From Mesorhizobium tamadayense (GTDB lineage: Bacteria > Pseudomonadota > Alphaproteobacteria > Rhizobiales > Rhizobiaceae): DNA of 64,000 bases. The stretch's first letter is position 1; every line of letters begins with the position of its first letter. The position numbers and the translations under genes were made by a program. The DNA lies in assembly GCF_003863365.1 (NCBI RefSeq), contig NZ_RQXT01000017.1, positions 1 to 64,000 of the forward strand. Direction: 5' to 3'. The notes below the pieces were generated by a model. The model saw only the letters and a list, made by a program, of their open reading frames with translations. It made no database searches and was not told where the DNA came from. Positions 17,361 to 26,892 of the stretch are shown piece by piece.

Positions 17361-20300
17361 ATGACGCTGCATGACGTCGCGCTCGACGACAAGTTCGACC
17401 TCGGCAAGGAGCGCGTCTTCCTGTCTGGCGCGCAGGCCGTCGTGCGCATGCTTTTGATGCAGCGTGAGCGCGATCGCCGCGCGGGCCTCAACACCGCAGG
17501 CTTCGTTTCCGGCTACCGCGGCTCGCCGCTCGGCGGCCTCGACATGCAGCTTTGGCGAGCGAAGAGGCAGCTTGCGCAGGCCGACATCGTCTTTCAGCCG
17601 GGCCTCAACGAAGAGCTCGCCGCCACTGCCTGCTGGGGGTCGCAGCAGACCGAGCTGCTCGGCGAAGGCACGCATGACGGCGTCTTTGCCGTCTGGTACG
17701 GCAAGGGACCGGGCGTCGACCGCTCCGGCGATGTTTTCCGCCACGCCAACCTCGCCGGCTCGTCGAGAAATGGCGGCGTTCTCGCCCTGATGGGCGACGA
17801 CCACATGGCCGAGTCCTCGACCAACGCGCATGCCACCGAATTCCTGTTCGTCGACACCATGGCGCCGATCCTCAATCCGGCCGGCGTCCAGGAGATCATC
17901 GACTACGGCCTCTACGGCTTTGCCATGTCGCGCTTCGCCGGCACCTGGGCGGCGATCAAATGCGTCAAGGACAACATCGAATCGACGGCCTCGGTCGACG
18001 CCTCGATCGAGCGGCTGAACATCGTCATTCCGGACTTCGACATGCCGCCCGGCGGCCTCAACATCCGCCACGAGATCGACATGCTCGGCCAGGAGGAGCG
18101 GCTGCATGAGTATAAGCGCGCCGCCGCTTCCGCCTTCATCCAGGCCAACGGACTGAACCGGATCGTCTATTCGGGCGGCCGCAACCCGAAGCTCGGCGTC
18201 ATCACCATCGGCAAGAGCTATCTCGACGTCCGCCAGGCGCTCGAGGACATCGGCGTCGACGAAGCGGCTGCCAACCGCATCGGCATCCGCCTGTTCAAGG
18301 TCGGCTGCCCCTGGCCGCTCGATTATCAGCATATCGCCGACTTCGCCCGCGGCCTCGACACCATCGTCGTCGTCGAGGAGAAGCGCTCGCTGATCGAGGT
18401 GCAACTGCGCGAGAACCTCTACGGCTCCGCCATCCAGCCGGCCATCGTCGGCAAGAAGGACGAGCGCGGCGACTGGCTGTTTCCGGCCAAGGGCGCGCTC
18501 GACCCGAACGAGATCGCGATCGCGCTCGGCGAGCGGATCCTGCGCACCATTGGCCCCTCGGAGGAGATAGCCGCGCGAGTGGCGAAGCTGCGCCAGTTCC
18601 AGGCGATGCTCGCCGACACCGTCGACATCGCTTCGCGCACGCCCTTCTTCTGCTCGGGCTGCCCGCACAATTCCTCGACCAAGGTGCCAGAGGGCTCGCT
18701 CGCCGCCGCCGGCATCGGCTGCCACTTCATGGCGCTGTGGATGGACAGGAACACCGTCGGCTTCACCGCCATGGGCGGCGAGGGCGCGCAATGGGTCGGC
18801 CAGGCGCCGTTCTCCAAGCGCGACCATATCTTCCAGAATCTCGGCGACGGCACCTATAACCATTCGGGCGCGCTGGCGATCCGCTTCGCGCTGTCGAGCG
18901 GCGCCAACATCACCTACAAGATCCTCTACAACGACGCGGTCGCCATGACCGGCGGCCAGCCGCATGAAGGCGGTCTGACGGTGGATATGATCGCCAGGCA
19001 GGTGCGCGCCGAGGGCGTCGAGCGCATCGCCGTCGTCACCGACGAGCCGGACAAATATGCCGGCAAGGCCGATTTCCCGGCCGGCGCCACCATCCATCAC
19101 CGCGACGATCTCGACCTCGTCCAGCGCCAATTGCGCAGCGTGAAAGGCGTGTCGGTGCTCCTCTACGACCAGACCTGCGCCGCCGAGAAACGCCGCCGTC
19201 GCAAGCGCGGCACCTTCCCAGACCCCGACAAGCGCGTCTTCATCAACGAGCTGGTCTGCGAGGGTTGCGGCGATTGCGGCGTTCAGTCGAACTGCGTCTC
19301 GATCCAGCCGGTCGAGACCGAATTCGGCCGCAAGCGCCGGATCGACCAGTCGAGCTGCAACAAGGATTTCTCCTGCCTCAACGGCTTCTGCCCGTCCTTC
19401 GTGACGGTGCACGGTGCCAAGATCAGGAAGGCCGAAGGCATTGCCGGCAAGGCCGATCCGCTCGACGGCGTGCCCGCGCCCGCCGAATTCCCGCTCGGTG
19501 ACCAGGGCTGGGCGGCGATCATCGACGGCGTCGGCGGCACCGGTGTCGTCACCATCGGCGCGGTGCTCGGCATGGCCGCCCATCTCGAAGGCAAGGGCTG
19601 CGGCATGATCGACATGGCGGGCCTTGCCCAGAAGGGCGGCTCGGTCTTCACTCATGTCCGCATTGCCCCGACGCCCGAGGACATCCACGCCATCCGCGTT
19701 TCTGCCGGCAAGGCCGATCTCGTGCTCGGCTGCGATCTCGTCGTCTCCGGCGCCAAGAAAGTGCTCGCCGCGGTGCGCGAGGGCAATACCGTGTTCCTCG
19801 CCAACACCGCCGAAATCATGCCCGGCGAATTCACCCGTTCCGCCGACTTCTCCCTGCCGATCGAGCGGCTGAAGAAGGCGATCCGCGCTGCCGCCGGCGA
19901 CGACAGGGCCCACTTCTTCGATGCCACCCGCACGGCGACCGCGCTGTTCGGCAATTCGCTTGGCGCCAACATGTTCATGCTCGGCTTCGCCTTCCAGCAT
20001 GGCGGGCTGCCGCTGTCGGCCGAAGCCGTTGAAAAGGCCATAGAATTGAACGGCGAAGCCGTGCAGATGAACGTCGCCGCCTTCCGCTGGGGCCGTCGCG
20101 CCGCGCACCAGCCGGAGTTCGTGCGCAACTTAGTCAGCAAGACCGGCAAGCCGGCGTCCGCGGCCGCCGAAACGCTCGACGACATCATCGCCCGGCGCGT
20201 GGCTTTCCTCACCGCCTACCAGAATGCGGCCTATGGCAAGCGCTACGCCGACAGGGTCGCCGCGTTGCGTGCCGCCGAGGCGAGAGCGGTTCCCGGCTCG

Positions 20301-20834
20301 ACGTCCGTGACCGAGGCCGCCGCGAAAAACCTGTTCAAGCTGATGGCGATCAAGGACGAATATGAGGTGGCGCGGCTTTACACCGACGGCGCCTTCGCCG
20401 CCGATCTCGCAAGGCAGTTCCAGAGCTACGAGAGGCTGGAATTCCACCTCGCGCCGCCGATCCTCGGACGGCGCGGCAATGACGGCAAGCCGAGGAAATC
20501 GAGCTTCGGCCCCTGGATGATGAAGGCATTTCGGCTGCTGTCCGGTATGAAAGGCCTTCGCGGCACGGCGTTCGACCTGTTCGGCCATACCGCCGAACGG
20601 CGCGCCGAGCGGCAGCTGCTTGCGCAATACGAGGGCGATCTCGAGCTGATCGCCGCAGTACTTGCGCCGGGCAGGATCGAGGCCGCCGCCGCTCTCGCCT
20701 CCGTGCCGGCGCTCGTCCGCGGCTATGGCCATGTCCGGCAGGCCAGCGCCGAGAAGGCCGCCGGCGAGCGCTCCAGGCTGCTCGAACGCCTGCGAAAGGC
20801 CGCGCCGGAGCCGGTTCTCCGCGCGGCGGAGTGA
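17361..20834 (+). CDS. Indolepyruvate:ferredoxin oxidoreductase, fused alpha-beta type
   Basis: 1157 residues, the single-chain form of IorAB-like enzymes. It converts aromatic or branched 2-oxo acids to acyl-CoA with ThDP and reduces ferredoxin, in the cytoplasm. The N-terminal pyrimidine-type domain has GYRGSPLGGLDMQLW near residue 50. The ThDP-binding part has FCSGCPHNSSTKVPEG near 430 and NDAVAMTGGQPHEGG near 525. A cysteine cluster for Fe-S (CEGCGDCGVQSNC, later CNKDFSCLNGFC) lies at about 632-675. The gamma-like domain begins GVGGTGVVTIGAVLG near 722. AGAGGAA precedes ATG 17361. Product range is inferred from the family. Confidence 0.93.
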   Translation: MTLHDVALDDKFDLGKERVFLSGAQAVVRMLLMQRERDRRAGLNTAGFVSGYRGSPLGGLDMQLWRAKRQLAQADIVFQPGLNEELAATACWGSQQTELLGEGTHDGVFAVWYGKGPGVDRSGDVFRHANLAGSSRNGGVLALMGDDHMAESSTNAHATEFLFVDTMAPILNPAGVQEIIDYGLYGFAMSRFAGTWAAIKCVKDNIESTASVDASIERLNIVIPDFDMPPGGLNIRHEIDMLGQEERLHEYKRAAASAFIQANGLNRIVYSGGRNPKLGVITIGKSYLDVRQALEDIGVDEAAANRIGIRLFKVGCPWPLDYQHIADFARGLDTIVVVEEKRSLIEVQLRENLYGSAIQPAIVGKKDERGDWLFPAKGALDPNEIAIALGERILRTIGPSEEIAARVAKLRQFQAMLADTVDIASRTPFFCSGCPHNSSTKVPEGSLAAAGIGCHFMALWMDRNTVGFTAMGGEGAQWVGQAPFSKRDHIFQNLGDGTYNHSGALAIRFALSSGANITYKILYNDAVAMTGGQPHEGGLTVDMIARQVRAEGVERIAVVTDEPDKYAGKADFPAGATIHHRDDLDLVQRQLRSVKGVSVLLYDQTCAAEKRRRRKRGTFPDPDKRVFINELVCEGCGDCGVQSNCVSIQPVETEFGRKRRIDQSSCNKDFSCLNGFCPSFVTVHGAKIRKAEGIAGKADPLDGVPAPAEFPLGDQGWAAIIDGVGGTGVVTIGAVLGMAAHLEGKGCGMIDMAGLAQKGGSVFTHVRIAPTPEDIHAIRVSAGKADLVLGCDLVVSGAKKVLAAVREGNTVFLANTAEIMPGEFTRSADFSLPIERLKKAIRAAAGDDRAHFFDATRTATALFGNSLGANMFMLGFAFQHGGLPLSAEAVEKAIELNGEAVQMNVAAFRWGRRAAHQPEFVRNLVSKTGKPASAAAETLDDIIARRVAFLTAYQNAAYGKRYADRVAALRAAEARAVPGSTSVTEAAAKNLFKLMAIKDEYEVARLYTDGAFAADLARQFQSYERLEFHLAPPILGRRGNDGKPRKSSFGPWMMKAFRLLSGMKGLRGTAFDLFGHTAERRAERQLLAQYEGDLELIAAVLAPGRIEAAAALASVPALVRGYGHVRQASAEKAAGERSRLLERLRKAAPEPVLRAAE

Positions 20835-20917
20835 TTGCGCCGACTGTCTGTCCGAAGCCTGATTTACCAGCCTGTCCCATTGTTCCCGCGCCTTGGCGGG
20901 CTGCCGAAGCCGCTGTT

Positions 20918-20958
20918 CTAAGCCTTTCTTAAGGCGGTTGTGTCATGACAAGGCTTAG
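20918..20958. promoter_or_regulatory. Inverted repeat upstream of the GGDEF-EAL gene
   Basis: CTAAGCCTT (20918-20926) and AAGGCTTAG (20950-20958) are perfect 9-bp inverted arms 23 bp apart, with the palindrome TGTCATGACA at 20941-20950 beside the right arm. It ends 15 bp before the start codon at 20974. No T-tract follows, so an operator is likelier than a terminator. No cognate regulator is identified. Confidence 0.4.
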
Positions 20959-20973
20959 CGTTGGGCCGACCAT

Positions 20974-23289
20974 ATGGGCAGAACAAAGACCGAAAGCATC
21001 CCCGCGGATGTTTATATCCAATTTGTGCGGTCGTTGTTCGACAACGCGCACATGTTGTTGATCGGCGGCGCGTGCTACTCGATCCTCGGGGTCATGATCT
21101 ATCTGCGCACGCGCAACCCCCTGTTCCTGGCGTTTTCTTTTGCTCTGCTCTCCGTCAGCCTTATCCGTTACTTCGGCATTCGCGGCTTCCTGAAGACAGG
21201 CGGCGTGATTGCCGATGTCGAGCACGCGCAGCGATTGGAGCGCAGTTACATCCTCAAGGGCTGCTTGCAGGGCCTCGGGTTGGGCTCGCTGTGCTTCGTG
21301 TCGATCTATGTATATCCCGATCCTTTTGCCGAGCTGGCTGCGATGTCGCTGACCCTGGCGACCCTGGTCACGGTTGTCGCCCGCAACTACGGGTCTCCGC
21401 GCATGGTGCGGATTTTTTCCGTCACCTTCATCGGTCCGGCCGCTCTCGCGCTCCTGCTGCGCATGGACGCGCCCTCCGTCGTCCTCGGCCTGATGATTAT
21501 CCCGATGACGTTCATCACCATCACAGGCGCCGACCATGTCCGCAACGTGCTGTTCTCGGCGGTCATCGGCCACAAGCAGGCGAGGAACCTGACGCGCAGG
21601 TTCGACCGCGCGCTCAATACCATGTCTCACGGCCTGGTCATGCTCGGCCCGGACGGGCGCGTCGCGGTCGCCAATGCCGAGGCCGCCCACCTGATGTCGC
21701 TGAAATCGGCCGACGCGCTTCTCGGGCGCTCGATCCACGGCCTTCTGATGCGCGGCGTCGCCGGCGGCATGCTGGCGCCGAAGGACTGCCGCTACATCGA
21801 GGCGCAGCTGACGCGCGCTCTGCGCGAAGGCCGGGACCGCAAGGTGCTGGTTTCGCTCGCCAACGGCCAGCACTACGAATTCTCCGCGCGCGAAGGCAGC
21901 CAGGAACTCGGCGTCATCACCTTCGAGGACGTTACGGCCCGCGTCGAGGCGGAGGAAAAGATTCGTTTCATGGCGCGCTACGACAACCTCACCGGTCTAC
22001 CGAACCGCGCCTACTTCCACGAGCTGGCCGGCGAGGCCATGGCGTCCGGCGACCGCGACCGGCTCTGCGGCCTGGCGGTGCTCGACCTCGATGATTTCAA
22101 GAGCGTCAACGACACGCTCGGCCACCCGGTCGGCGACGGGTTGATCTACGCCGTGGCCGAGCGGCTGGCGGCGGTCGCCGGGCCTGGCATCAACGTCAGC
22201 CGCTTCGGCGGCGACGAGTTCATGATCTATTTCGACCGCATCGAGGATGAGAGCCATCTCAGCAGCCTGCTCGACGATATCTTCGCGGACTTGCAGGGCG
22301 AGGTCGACGTTGCCGGCCACGGTCTACGCATCCAGACCAGCGGCGGCGCGGTGTTGTCGATTGTCAAGGACACCGACGTCGATGCCATGATCGTCAAGGC
22401 GGACCTTGCGCTCTACAAGGCCAAGGAGCTCGGCAAGAACAGCTGGCGGCTGTTCGAGGCATCGATGGATGCCGCCTTCCGCAACCGCCAGCTTATGAAG
22501 GCCGACCTGCGCAGCGCCGTGCAAGCCAAGGAGTTGCGTGTCGTCTACCAGCCGATCGTGTCCATGAGCACCATGCGCATCGCCAGTTGCGAGGCGCTCT
22601 GCCGCTGGGATCATCCCGATCTCGGCCCGGTTTCGCCGAGCATCTTCATTCCGCTGGCCGAGGAGATGGGCATCATCTCCGAGATCAGCAGCTTCGTGCT
22701 GCAGGCGGCCTGCGCCGAATGCGCCAAATGGCCGGCCCAGACCAGCGTCTCGATCAACCTCTCGGCCAAGGATTTCCGCAACCGCGAGGTCGTGCAGAAG
22801 GTGCGCGATGCCCTGGCGGCCGCTGGCCTTGCGCCGCACCGGCTCGAGATCGAGGTCACGGAGACTGCCTTGCTCGACGACAAATCGCTGACCCGCGAGT
22901 TGATCGAGGAGCTGAAGACCCTGGGTGTCCGCATCGCGCTCGACGACTTCGGCACCGGCTACTCCAGCCTCAGCTACCTGCACAAGCTGCCGCTCGACAA
23001 GATCAAGATCGACCGCTCCTTTCTGATCGACGTGACCCAGAGTCCCAAGTCGCTCGACCTTCTGAAGGGTATCGTCGGCTTGACCCGGACGCTGGGCCTT
23101 ACCGTCACCATCGAAGGGGTCGAGACCTTCGAGCAGCTGAAGATATTGGTGCATTCGGTCAAACCGGACCTCGTGCAAGGGTTCCTCTTCGGTGCCGCGC
23201 TCAGCGCGTCCGGCATCGAGACGATGTCGAACGTCACATGGCCATTCGCCGCGGACCTGCGTCTCGCCGCCAAGCGGACAGCCAGGTAG
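20974..23289 (+). CDS. Membrane GGDEF-EAL protein (diguanylate cyclase/phosphodiesterase)
   Basis: 771 residues. Residues 25-185 hold about six membrane helices. A PAS-like domain follows at about 210-320 (FDRALNTMSHGLVMLGPDGRVAVANAEA). The GGDEF domain at about 330-490 has an intact SRFGGDEFMIYF active site but no RxxD inhibitory site at the usual distance. The EAL domain at about 505-755 keeps SCEALCRWDHP, VTETALLDD and DDFGTGYSSLSYLHKLPLDKIKIDRSF, so both activities look possible. It should make and/or break cyclic di-GMP at the inner membrane. ATG 20974 has a weak ribosome binding site. Confidence 0.93.
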   Translation: MGRTKTESIPADVYIQFVRSLFDNAHMLLIGGACYSILGVMIYLRTRNPLFLAFSFALLSVSLIRYFGIRGFLKTGGVIADVEHAQRLERSYILKGCLQGLGLGSLCFVSIYVYPDPFAELAAMSLTLATLVTVVARNYGSPRMVRIFSVTFIGPAALALLLRMDAPSVVLGLMIIPMTFITITGADHVRNVLFSAVIGHKQARNLTRRFDRALNTMSHGLVMLGPDGRVAVANAEAAHLMSLKSADALLGRSIHGLLMRGVAGGMLAPKDCRYIEAQLTRALREGRDRKVLVSLANGQHYEFSAREGSQELGVITFEDVTARVEAEEKIRFMARYDNLTGLPNRAYFHELAGEAMASGDRDRLCGLAVLDLDDFKSVNDTLGHPVGDGLIYAVAERLAAVAGPGINVSRFGGDEFMIYFDRIEDESHLSSLLDDIFADLQGEVDVAGHGLRIQTSGGAVLSIVKDTDVDAMIVKADLALYKAKELGKNSWRLFEASMDAAFRNRQLMKADLRSAVQAKELRVVYQPIVSMSTMRIASCEALCRWDHPDLGPVSPSIFIPLAEEMGIISEISSFVLQAACAECAKWPAQTSVSINLSAKDFRNREVVQKVRDALAAAGLAPHRLEIEVTETALLDDKSLTRELIEELKTLGVRIALDDFGTGYSSLSYLHKLPLDKIKIDRSFLIDVTQSPKSLDLLKGIVGLTRTLGLTVTIEGVETFEQLKILVHSVKPDLVQGFLFGAALSASGIETMSNVTWPFAADLRLAAKRTAR

Positions 23290-23703
23290 CGTATTTCGTA
23301 AATTTCGCCGACCAGGACTGATAATGCGCGTTGCTTTGACCGCACGGCGGTTTGCACAAAAGCAGAAGCTTTAAAGCCCGATCTTGGTGGTTAGCTTCCA
23401 AATAATCGTCGTCGAAGCGCGGAAGGTTTCTATCGAAAACTGCATAAGGTCAGCTATCTTTAGTAGATCGACGATTCTATCGGATTCTGAACCGGATCGG
23501 TGCTTCCCGCTGCCGAATTCGTGACCTCCTCCACATCAAGCGTGAGTTTAGTTCTGGGCGCCCGATCGGCGCGCAACTTTGTCGGAAGGGAGTTCCGCCG
23601 GTTGTTAAGGTTAACGAAAGGTAAATCAGCAGGGTTGAATTTTCGGCTTGTGTCTCATTTCGACTCGAATAGCCTATTCACAGGCGGATACGAGGACTTG
23701 GTA
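23290..23703. other. AT-richer leader region before the FeeM-like gene
   Basis: A 414-bp gap without a recognisable gene. Open frames crossing it are continuations of the FeeM-like frame without motifs. It is richer in A and T than its surroundings, especially 23390-23490 and 23600-23700, and presumably holds a promoter and a long leader. I could not pick a specific operator. Confidence 0.45.
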
Positions 23704-24465
23704 ATGGATGCTGCGGGAAACGATGCGCAGGCTGGCGCCGGCGCAAATGCTGGATCGGCGCTGAATCGTTCGATCATGCAATTGCTGGAGCATGTCGATT
23801 ATCGTCTCATCACAGGGGGCGAGGATTTGGAGGCGATCTACCGCCTTCGCTATCAATCCTACCTGCGCTCAGGCATGTGCGGTCCGATCGCCAGCGGGAT
23901 GTTCGAGGATCGCTGGGACAACCTGCCGAATTCCTACCGGTTCGGCGTCTATTTCGACGGCCACTTGGTCAGCACGCTGCGGCTCCACTACATTTCCAGC
24001 GAGCACCCCTATTCGCCCTCCGTCGACGCTTATCCGGAAATACTGGCCGAGCGGCTTGCCCGCGGAGAGACTTTCATCGACGGAACCCGCTTTGCAACCG
24101 ATTCAGACAGCGCGCCTGCGCCGGGGGTCCTGCCTTTCCTGACACTCAGGCTCGGCATGGTGGCGTCCAGCTACTTTGGCCAGACCGCGGTTCTCACGCC
24201 GGTCAAGGTTGAGCATTCCGCTTACTATACCCGCATCTTCCATGCCGTGCAGCGGACCGAGGGCAAGGTGTTTCCGGGCGTTCTTGCGCCGATCGCTCTG
24301 TTCGAGATCCCCTGCGGCGAAAACTTGCGCCAGACGCTTGAACGGTTCCCGTTCTTCAAGTCGACGCCGGTGGAGCAGCGGATGATGTTCGCCAATCCGG
24401 CCATCAACCGGCTGACCCCCCTGTCCATCGTGCCGACGGCGAAATACTACCGCGACGCCGCCTGA
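23704..24465 (+). CDS. FeeM-like N-acyl amino acid synthase domain protein
   Basis: 253 residues related to the autoinducer-synthase/GNAT-like fold of FeeM enzymes, which join an acyl chain from acyl-ACP to an amino acid. Visible parts are VDYRLITGGEDLEAIYRLRYQSYLRSG near residue 30, FGVYFDGHLVSTLRLHYIS near 80, then RGETFIDGTRFATD and YTRIFHAVQRTEGKVFPG. Start at ATG 23704 with GAGG about 9 nt upstream; the open frame extends to 23500 but lacks similarity there. The product is unknown. It is monocistronic and follows the GGDEF-EAL gene after a long gap. Confidence 0.82.
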   Translation: MDAAGNDAQAGAGANAGSALNRSIMQLLEHVDYRLITGGEDLEAIYRLRYQSYLRSGMCGPIASGMFEDRWDNLPNSYRFGVYFDGHLVSTLRLHYISSEHPYSPSVDAYPEILAERLARGETFIDGTRFATDSDSAPAPGVLPFLTLRLGMVASSYFGQTAVLTPVKVEHSAYYTRIFHAVQRTEGKVFPGVLAPIALFEIPCGENLRQTLERFPFFKSTPVEQRMMFANPAINRLTPLSIVPTAKYYRDAA

Positions 24466-24608
24466 ACGGGCGTCCTTGCGCGCATCATGGACCTTTCCTG
24501 CGATTCCCGCGTTACGAGTAGCGGCGTCGCGATCGGGCGACGCCGCATTCTTGCCCAGCAGGCGTTTCGCCGGCTCATATCGGGTTGTTCATGGGAAGGA
24601 ATACGGTC

Positions 24609-24758
24609 ATGACCATCCACTCGCTTGCGCTCGCGCCGCTGATCTCGCTGATCGCCGGCATATTGATCCTGGTGATGCCGCGCCTGCTCAACTACATCGT
24701 CGCGCTCTACCTGATCGTCGTCGGCCTGCTCGGGCTGTTTCCGCAGCTCGCCGGCTGA
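24609..24758 (+). CDS. DUF3096 small membrane protein
   Basis: A 49-residue protein, almost entirely hydrophobic: two short membrane helices (LAPLISLIAGILILVMP and LNYIVALYLIVVGLLGLFP) joined by RLLNY. The LISLIAGILIL and YIVALYLI pattern matches the DUF3096 family. GGGAAGGA lies about 8 nt before ATG 24609. Function unknown. Confidence 0.85.
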   Translation: MTIHSLALAPLISLIAGILILVMPRLLNYIVALYLIVVGLLGLFPQLAG

Positions 24759-24903
24759 GGCCCAGGAATCGCCCCGCCGGCGTTCCGTCCCAATTTCAAC
24801 TTTCATTTGAGGCTGTTGTCGCCGGCCGTGCGGCAATCGCGCCATTGCTCTTGGTCCGGCTTTTCGCTATGTGCCTCGAAGGCATTTTCGAAGGGGTATT
24901 CCT

Positions 24904-25128
24904 ATGGCTGATCACACGCCGACCGGTCCTGTCGAGCTAGGCGCGCAGATGGACTATGCCGAGCATGACCGCACCTACAGGGGCTTCCTCGCGCTTGCCA
25001 AATACGGTTCGCTCACCTGCGCCGCCCTCCTCCTGGCAATGGCTTTCGGTTTCTTCGTCGGTGGGTTCTTTTCGGGGACCATCCTGTTCATCCTGATCAT
25101 GGCCCTCGGCTATTTCATTCTGCGGTAG
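24904..25128 (+). CDS. aa3-type cytochrome c oxidase subunit IV
   Basis: 74 residues. A hydrophilic N-terminus (MADHTPTGPVELGAQMDYAEHDRTYRGFLALAKYG, with the conserved MDYAEHDRTY) precedes a hairpin of two membrane segments ending at ILR. This is the small bacterial aa3 oxidase subunit IV found in alphaproteobacteria. It stands 87 bp upstream of the transhydrogenase genes on the same strand, an arrangement common in Rhizobiales, so it may be co-transcribed with them rather than with the main cox genes. Confidence 0.88.
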   Translation: MADHTPTGPVELGAQMDYAEHDRTYRGFLALAKYGSLTCAALLLAMAFGFFVGGFFSGTILFILIMALGYFILR

Positions 25129-25215
25129 ACTCTCCAAAACCATTGCGTTCGACGTTCCGCCGGAGGTCCCGGCCGACGCCTTGCGCAGCAAGGTTCCAGC
25201 CGAAAGGATCATGCG

Positions 25216-26469
25216 GTGGGGCAGACGGTATTCATCCCTCGTGAGCTTGACGCGAACGAGCCGCGTGTCGCAGCCTCGCCTGAGACGGTGAAACGGCTGG
25301 TGGGCCTGGGCTTCGAGGTGATCGTCGAAAAGGGTGCCGGTCTCGGCTCCCGCATCCCCGACCTGGATTTCGCCAGCGCCGGCGGCGCGATCGGAGCGGC
25401 GGCCGACGCCAGGAAGGCCGATGTGGTGCTGAAAGTGCGCCGGCCGACCGATGCCGAGCTGAAGGGCTACAAGTCGGGTGCGGCCGTCATCGCCATCATG
25501 GACCCATACGGCAACGACGCGGCGGTGGCCGCCATGGCCAAGGCCGGCGTCACCGCCTTTTCGATGGAGTTCATGCCGCGCATCACGCGTGCGCAGTCGA
25601 TGGACGTGCTTTCCTCGCAGGCCAACCTTGCCGGCTACCAGGCGGTGATCGACGCGGCAGCCGAATATGACCGCGCGCTGCCGATGATGATGACGGCGGC
25701 CGGTACCGTGCCGGCGGCCAGGGCCTTCATCATGGGCGTCGGCGTCGCCGGCCTGCAGGCGATCGCCACCGCGCGCCGTCTTGGCGCCGTCGTCACCGCC
25801 ACCGATGTGCGCCCGGCGGTGAAGGAGCAGGTGCAGTCGCTCGGCGCAAAATTCCTGGCCGTTGAGGACGAGGAGTTCAAGGCGGCCGAGACCGCTGGCG
25901 GCTACGCCAAGGAAATGTCGAAGGAATATCAGGCCACGCAGGCGGCCCTCACCGCCGAGCATATCGCCAAGCAGGACATCGTCATCACCACGGCGCTGAT
26001 CCCTGGACGTCCGGCGCCGAAGCTGGTCTCGGCCGCCATGGTCGCTTCGATGCGGCCGGGCTCGGTGATCGTCGACCTCGCGGTCGAGCGCGGCGGCAAT
26101 GTCGAGGGCGCCGTGCCCGGCAAGGTCGTGACGACCGAAAACGGCGTCAAGATCGTTGGCCATCTCAATGTGCCGGGCCGCGTCGCGGCGTCGGCCTCGC
26201 TGCTCTACGCCAAGAATCTCTACGCCTTCCTCGAGACGATGGTCGACAAGGCGGCGAAAGAGCTTGCCATCAAGCGCGACGACGAGCTGGTCAAGGCGAC
26301 GATGCTGACCGATGGCGGAAAGGTCGTGCACCCCAATTTCGCCAACGCCGCCGAGGCGCCGCGCACGGAACCGGCTGCGATCCCGGCCACGTTCCTAGTC
26401 GCGGATGCCGCTGACAAGAAACCGACGCCGAAGAAGAAGTCCGCTGCCAAGCCGAAGGGGACCGTGTGA
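25216..26469 (+). CDS. pntAA: NAD(P) transhydrogenase subunit alpha, part 1
   Basis: 417 residues, the soluble NAD(H)-binding domain I of proton-translocating transhydrogenase. Family signatures are [24 protein letters not shown] near the N-terminus, the Rossmann motif [21 protein letters not shown] near residue 175, and [20 protein letters not shown]. It ends in a Lys-rich tail ([15 protein letters not shown]). GTG 25216 has AAGGA 7 nt upstream. Its stop overlaps the ATG of pntAB. With pntAB and pntB it moves hydride from NADH to NADP+ driven by the proton gradient. Confidence 0.95.
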   Translation: MGQTVFIPRELDANEPRVAASPETVKRLVGLGFEVIVEKGAGLGSRIPDLDFASAGGAIGAAADARKADVVLKVRRPTDAELKGYKSGAAVIAIMDPYGNDAAVAAMAKAGVTAFSMEFMPRITRAQSMDVLSSQANLAGYQAVIDAAAEYDRALPMMMTAAGTVPAARAFIMGVGVAGLQAIATARRLGAVVTATDVRPAVKEQVQSLGAKFLAVEDEEFKAAETAGGYAKEMSKEYQATQAALTAEHIAKQDIVITTALIPGRPAPKLVSAAMVASMRPGSVIVDLAVERGGNVEGAVPGKVVTTENGVKIVGHLNVPGRVAASASLLYAKNLYAFLETMVDKAAKELAIKRDDELVKATMLTDGGKVVHPNFANAAEAPRTEPAAIPATFLVADAADKKPTPKKKSAAKPKGTV

Positions 26470-26891
26470 TGGAACAGCTGCAGAAAGCCCTCGACCAGCT
26501 CGATCAGGCGGCCGCCGCCGTTCGCCTCGCGGTGCAGGATCTGGCCAATGCGCCCGCCGGCGCCGAGGCTGCCGGCAACGCCGCGCATGCGCTCTCGGGC
26601 GGCGCCATCGATCCCTTCGTCTTCCGCTTCGCCATCTTCGTGCTGGCGATCTTCGTCGGCTATTATGTGGTCTGGTCGGTGACGCCGGCGCTGCACACGC
26701 CGCTGATGGCCGTCACCAACGCCATCTCCTCGGTCATCGTCGTCGGCGCGCTGCTCGCCGTCGGCATCGCGGCCTCCGGCCTTGCCTCGGGCTTCGGCTT
26801 CGTCGCCCTGGTGCTGGTCTCGGTCAACATCTTCGGCGGCTTCCTCGTTACCCAGCGCATGCTCGCCATGTACAAGAAGAAGGAAAAGTGA
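26469..26891 (+). CDS. pntAB: NAD(P) transhydrogenase subunit alpha, part 2
   Basis: 140 residues. A soluble helical N-terminus ([20 protein letters not shown]) is followed by [54 protein letters not shown], the conserved membrane part of domain II. Start at ATG 26469, which shares bases with the pntAA stop, with AAGGGG upstream. It contributes inner-membrane helices to the proton channel. The gap to pntB is 1 bp. Confidence 0.95.
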   Translation: MEQLQKALDQLDQAAAAVRLAVQDLANAPAGAEAAGNAAHALSGGAIDPFVFRFAIFVLAIFVGYYVVWSVTPALHTPLMAVTNAISSVIVVGALLAVGIAASGLASGFGFVALVLVSVNIFGGFLVTQRMLAMYKKKEK

Positions 26892-26892
26892 C

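Noticed and set aside
17184..20108. A 974-residue open frame on the minus strand.
   Set aside because: It lies entirely antisense to the indolepyruvate oxidoreductase gene, is rich in Gly, Ala, Arg and Asp without any domain, and is a product of high GC at third positions.
24476..24940. A 154-residue frame covering the DUF3096 gene.
   Set aside because: It is out of frame with both DUF3096 and the oxidase subunit gene, which have good ribosome binding sites and family matches.
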